NCBI GenBank assembly: GCA_018432565.1
Contig: JAHDSS010000147.1
Location: 1 to 6,576, forward strand
Length of the DNA: 6,576 bases
Source of the DNA: Kiritimatiellia bacterium
Lineage (GTDB): Bacteria; Verrucomicrobiota; Kiritimatiellia; CAIQIC01; Lenti-01
Direction: 5' to 3'
The position numbers and the translations under genes were made by a program. Positions within the stretch are counted from its first letter, which is position 1, and the number at the start of each line of letters is the position of its first letter. Below, piece by piece: positions 5,191-6,576 of this stretch. Below the pieces are notes generated by a model. The model was given only the letters and a program-made list of their open reading frames with translations, searched no databases and was not told the DNA's origin.

Positions 5191-5227
5191 CCATGCCGTG
5201 GAAAAAGGGGTTCCACGGCGTGGAAAA
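5187..5227 (+). repeat. Two TTTTCCAYGSCGTGGAAAA palindromes at the glycosidase 5' end
   Basis: A full copy, TTTTCCATGCCGTGGAAAA, lies at 5187-5205. A second copy lacking the outer left TT, TTCCACGGCGTGGAAAA, lies at 5211-5227. Their centres (5196, 5218) are 22 bases apart, the same as the first two copies of the upstream array. Both fall inside the open frame of the glycosidase, and the first contains its most likely start codon. Confidence 0.88.
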
Positions 5228-6559
5228 CCGGCCGTTCTGGTTTGTGCGGCCGCGGCCTGCGCCGTGACCGCCGCGGCCCAATCCAATCCCTTCCGCGCTC
5301 CGCTGTCCTGGAGCGTCTATGAAAACCAGATCCTGAAGGAACAGGCCGGCCAGCACGACATCCACGTCTCCGAAGCCGACTGGCTCGCCAACATCGACTG
5401 GGTCGAGACGGCCCTCAAGCCGTTCGGCTACGACCTGATCTGCATCGACGGCTGGGGCGACACCTCGCAGCTCAACAAAAACGGCTACCGCCTCTCCCAC
5501 TCCCGCCACTGGGAACACGACTATGCCTGGTGGTCCGATCACCTGCGGCAGCGCGGCATGACCCTCGGTATGTACGGCAACCCCCTCTGGGTCCACGTGC
5601 ACGACGACGACCAGGAGCGCAAGATCGTCGGCACCGACATCCCCGTCTCTTCGCTGAAAAACCCCGCCGAAAACGCCCGCTTCCCCTGGGTGCAGGTGGA
5701 CCGCCCCGGCGCCGAACAATACGTCAAGGGCTGGATCCATTTCTACGCCGACATGGGCGTGACGTATTGCCGCATCGATTTCCTGTCGTGGTACGAGGAC
5801 GGCCAGGACCGCTGGGAGGGCCGCGTCGGCCCCGACCGCCCCCGCGAGCACTACGAAACCGCCCTGCGCTGGATGCGCGAAGCCGCCGACGAACGCGGAC
5901 TGTTTCTCAGCCTCGTCATGCCCCATCTCCACCACGATGCCGCCGCCGAACGAAAATACGGCCACATGATCCGCATCAGCGAAGACACCGGCACAGGCGG
6001 CTGGACCAAATGGAGCGACTGGTTCCGCGGCCGGAAACGCGAAGGCTGGTCGGTTTACGGAAACGCCGCCGACGGCCTCGCCTACTGGTCGCGCATCGCC
6101 GGCCGCGGACGCGTCATCCTCGATCCCGATTTCATCCGCCTCAACACCTTCGCCACCGACGACGAAAAACGCAGCGTCATTTCCCTGTGCCTGCTCGCCG
6201 GCGCCCCCATCGCCGTCGCCGACCAGCACGACACCATCGGCGACAACCTGCGGTTCTATACCAACCCCGAACTGCTCGAACTCAATCGCGATGGCTTTGT
6301 CGGCCAGCCCCTCTCCTGGGAACCCGCCGACGAGGACAGCCAGATCTGGTTCGGACAACTGACCAACGGCGACTGGATCGTCGGCCTCTTCAACCGCGAA
6401 ACCGAACCGCGCCCCCGCCGGGTCAACTTCGCCATGCTGGGCTTCGCCGGTCCGGCCCGGGTCCGCGACCTCTGGGCCCGCGAAGACCTCGGCCCCATGG
6501 ACTCCTTCTCCGCCGACCTCCCCCCCCGCGCCTGCCGCGTCCTGCGCCTGAGCCGCTAA
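5198..6559 (+). CDS. Secreted glycoside hydrolase, GH27 alpha-galactosidase-like
   Basis: This is a predicted retaining exo-glycosidase of the GH27 type, most often an alpha-galactosidase; alpha-N-acetylgalactosaminidase or beta-L-arabinopyranosidase activity is also known in the family. Numbered from the GTG at 5198 (453 residues), a signal peptide is formed by MEKGVPRRGK, a hydrophobic run rich in Ala and Val, and AAA before Q28. The barrel shows GYDLICIDGWGD (D84, W86), MTLGMYGNPLW, YCRIDFLSW with D194 as likely nucleophile, and RISED with R259 and D263 matching the RxxxD acid/base motif. A C-terminal beta-sandwich covers about 370-453 (IWFGQLTNGDWIVGLFNRE, then DLWAREDLG and a strand ending RVLRL). 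The start is unsure: GTG 5198 has GGAG at 5183-5186, while GTG 5177 lies inside a terminator stem. GTG 5264 would remove the signal peptide. The N-terminal codons come from the palindromes. No obvious promoter of its own is seen. Confidence 0.82.
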   Translation: MEKGVPRRGKPAVLVCAAAACAVTAAAQSNPFRAPLSWSVYENQILKEQAGQHDIHVSEADWLANIDWVETALKPFGYDLICIDGWGDTSQLNKNGYRLSHSRHWEHDYAWWSDHLRQRGMTLGMYGNPLWVHVHDDDQERKIVGTDIPVSSLKNPAENARFPWVQVDRPGAEQYVKGWIHFYADMGVTYCRIDFLSWYEDGQDRWEGRVGPDRPREHYETALRWMREAADERGLFLSLVMPHLHHDAAAERKYGHMIRISEDTGTGGWTKWSDWFRGRKREGWSVYGNAADGLAYWSRIAGRGRVILDPDFIRLNTFATDDEKRSVISLCLLAGAPIAVADQHDTIGDNLRFYTNPELLELNRDGFVGQPLSWEPADEDSQIWFGQLTNGDWIVGLFNRETEPRPRRVNFAMLGFAGPARVRDLWAREDLGPMDSFSADLPPRACRVLRLSR

Positions 6560-6576
6560 GACCCCCGCGCCCTTGC

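Noticed and set aside
4591..5286. Upstream extension of the porin-like frame
   Set aside because: It would run antisense through the superoxide reductase gene; the signal peptide and strong Shine-Dalgarno at 4590 define the start.
5063..6358. Minus-strand open frame of 431 codons opposite the glycosidase
   Set aside because: It is rich in Gly, Ala and Val with no family motifs, and is antisense to a gene with clear GH27 motifs.

Overview
The window is GC-rich (roughly two thirds G+C), gene-dense bacterial DNA carrying six protein genes: five on the plus strand and one on the minus strand. A lipoprotein, an outer-membrane beta-barrel protein ending in Phe and signal-peptide exports indicate a Gram-negative cell envelope. 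A class II superoxide reductase suggests an anaerobe or microaerophile, and a secreted GH27-type glycosidase suggests a polysaccharide degrader. These traits, with the interspersed TTTTCCAYGCCGTGGAAAA palindromes, are most consistent with the PVC group, perhaps Kiritimatiellota or a relative. That placement is inference; no phylogenetic marker lies in the window.

Layout. Positions 1-901 hold the 3' part of an RluD-type pseudouridine synthase whose start lies outside the window. Positions 902-1338 have no gene: an AT-rich island (902-1045) with three copies of a partly palindromic motif and one consensus DnaA-box-like 9-mer, then unassigned sequence, then six copies of the palindrome ending three bases before the next start codon. 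Positions 1339-2669 are a two-gene unit: a double zinc-ribbon protein (zf-TFIIB type) whose stop codon overlaps the start of an RsuA/RluB-family pseudouridine synthase. Positions 2715-3365 encode a lipoprotein with a probable, degenerate 3D-like domain. A porin-like gene on the minus strand (3418-4590), ending in a strong intrinsic terminator, is divergent from a superoxide reductase gene (4762-5157); recognisable promoters for both lie between them. After the superoxide reductase come a terminator, two more palindrome copies, and a complete secreted GH27-like glycosidase whose likely start codon lies inside a palindrome copy.

How the genes fit together. The left half deals with rRNA modification (two pseudouridine synthases around a zinc-ribbon protein). 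The right half deals with the envelope and anaerobic life: outer-membrane uptake, superoxide detoxification and periplasmic or extracellular glycoside cleavage. No pathway links all six genes. The most unusual content is the palindrome family. All eight copies lie immediately upstream of, or inside, the 5' end of plus-strand genes. All seven copies whose orientation can be told point the same way. Their centre spacings are 22 or 28-31 bp. Each could fold in RNA as an eight-pair hairpin or a shortened form of it. They may be a regulatory element, a mobile repeat that has been adopted by genes, or both.
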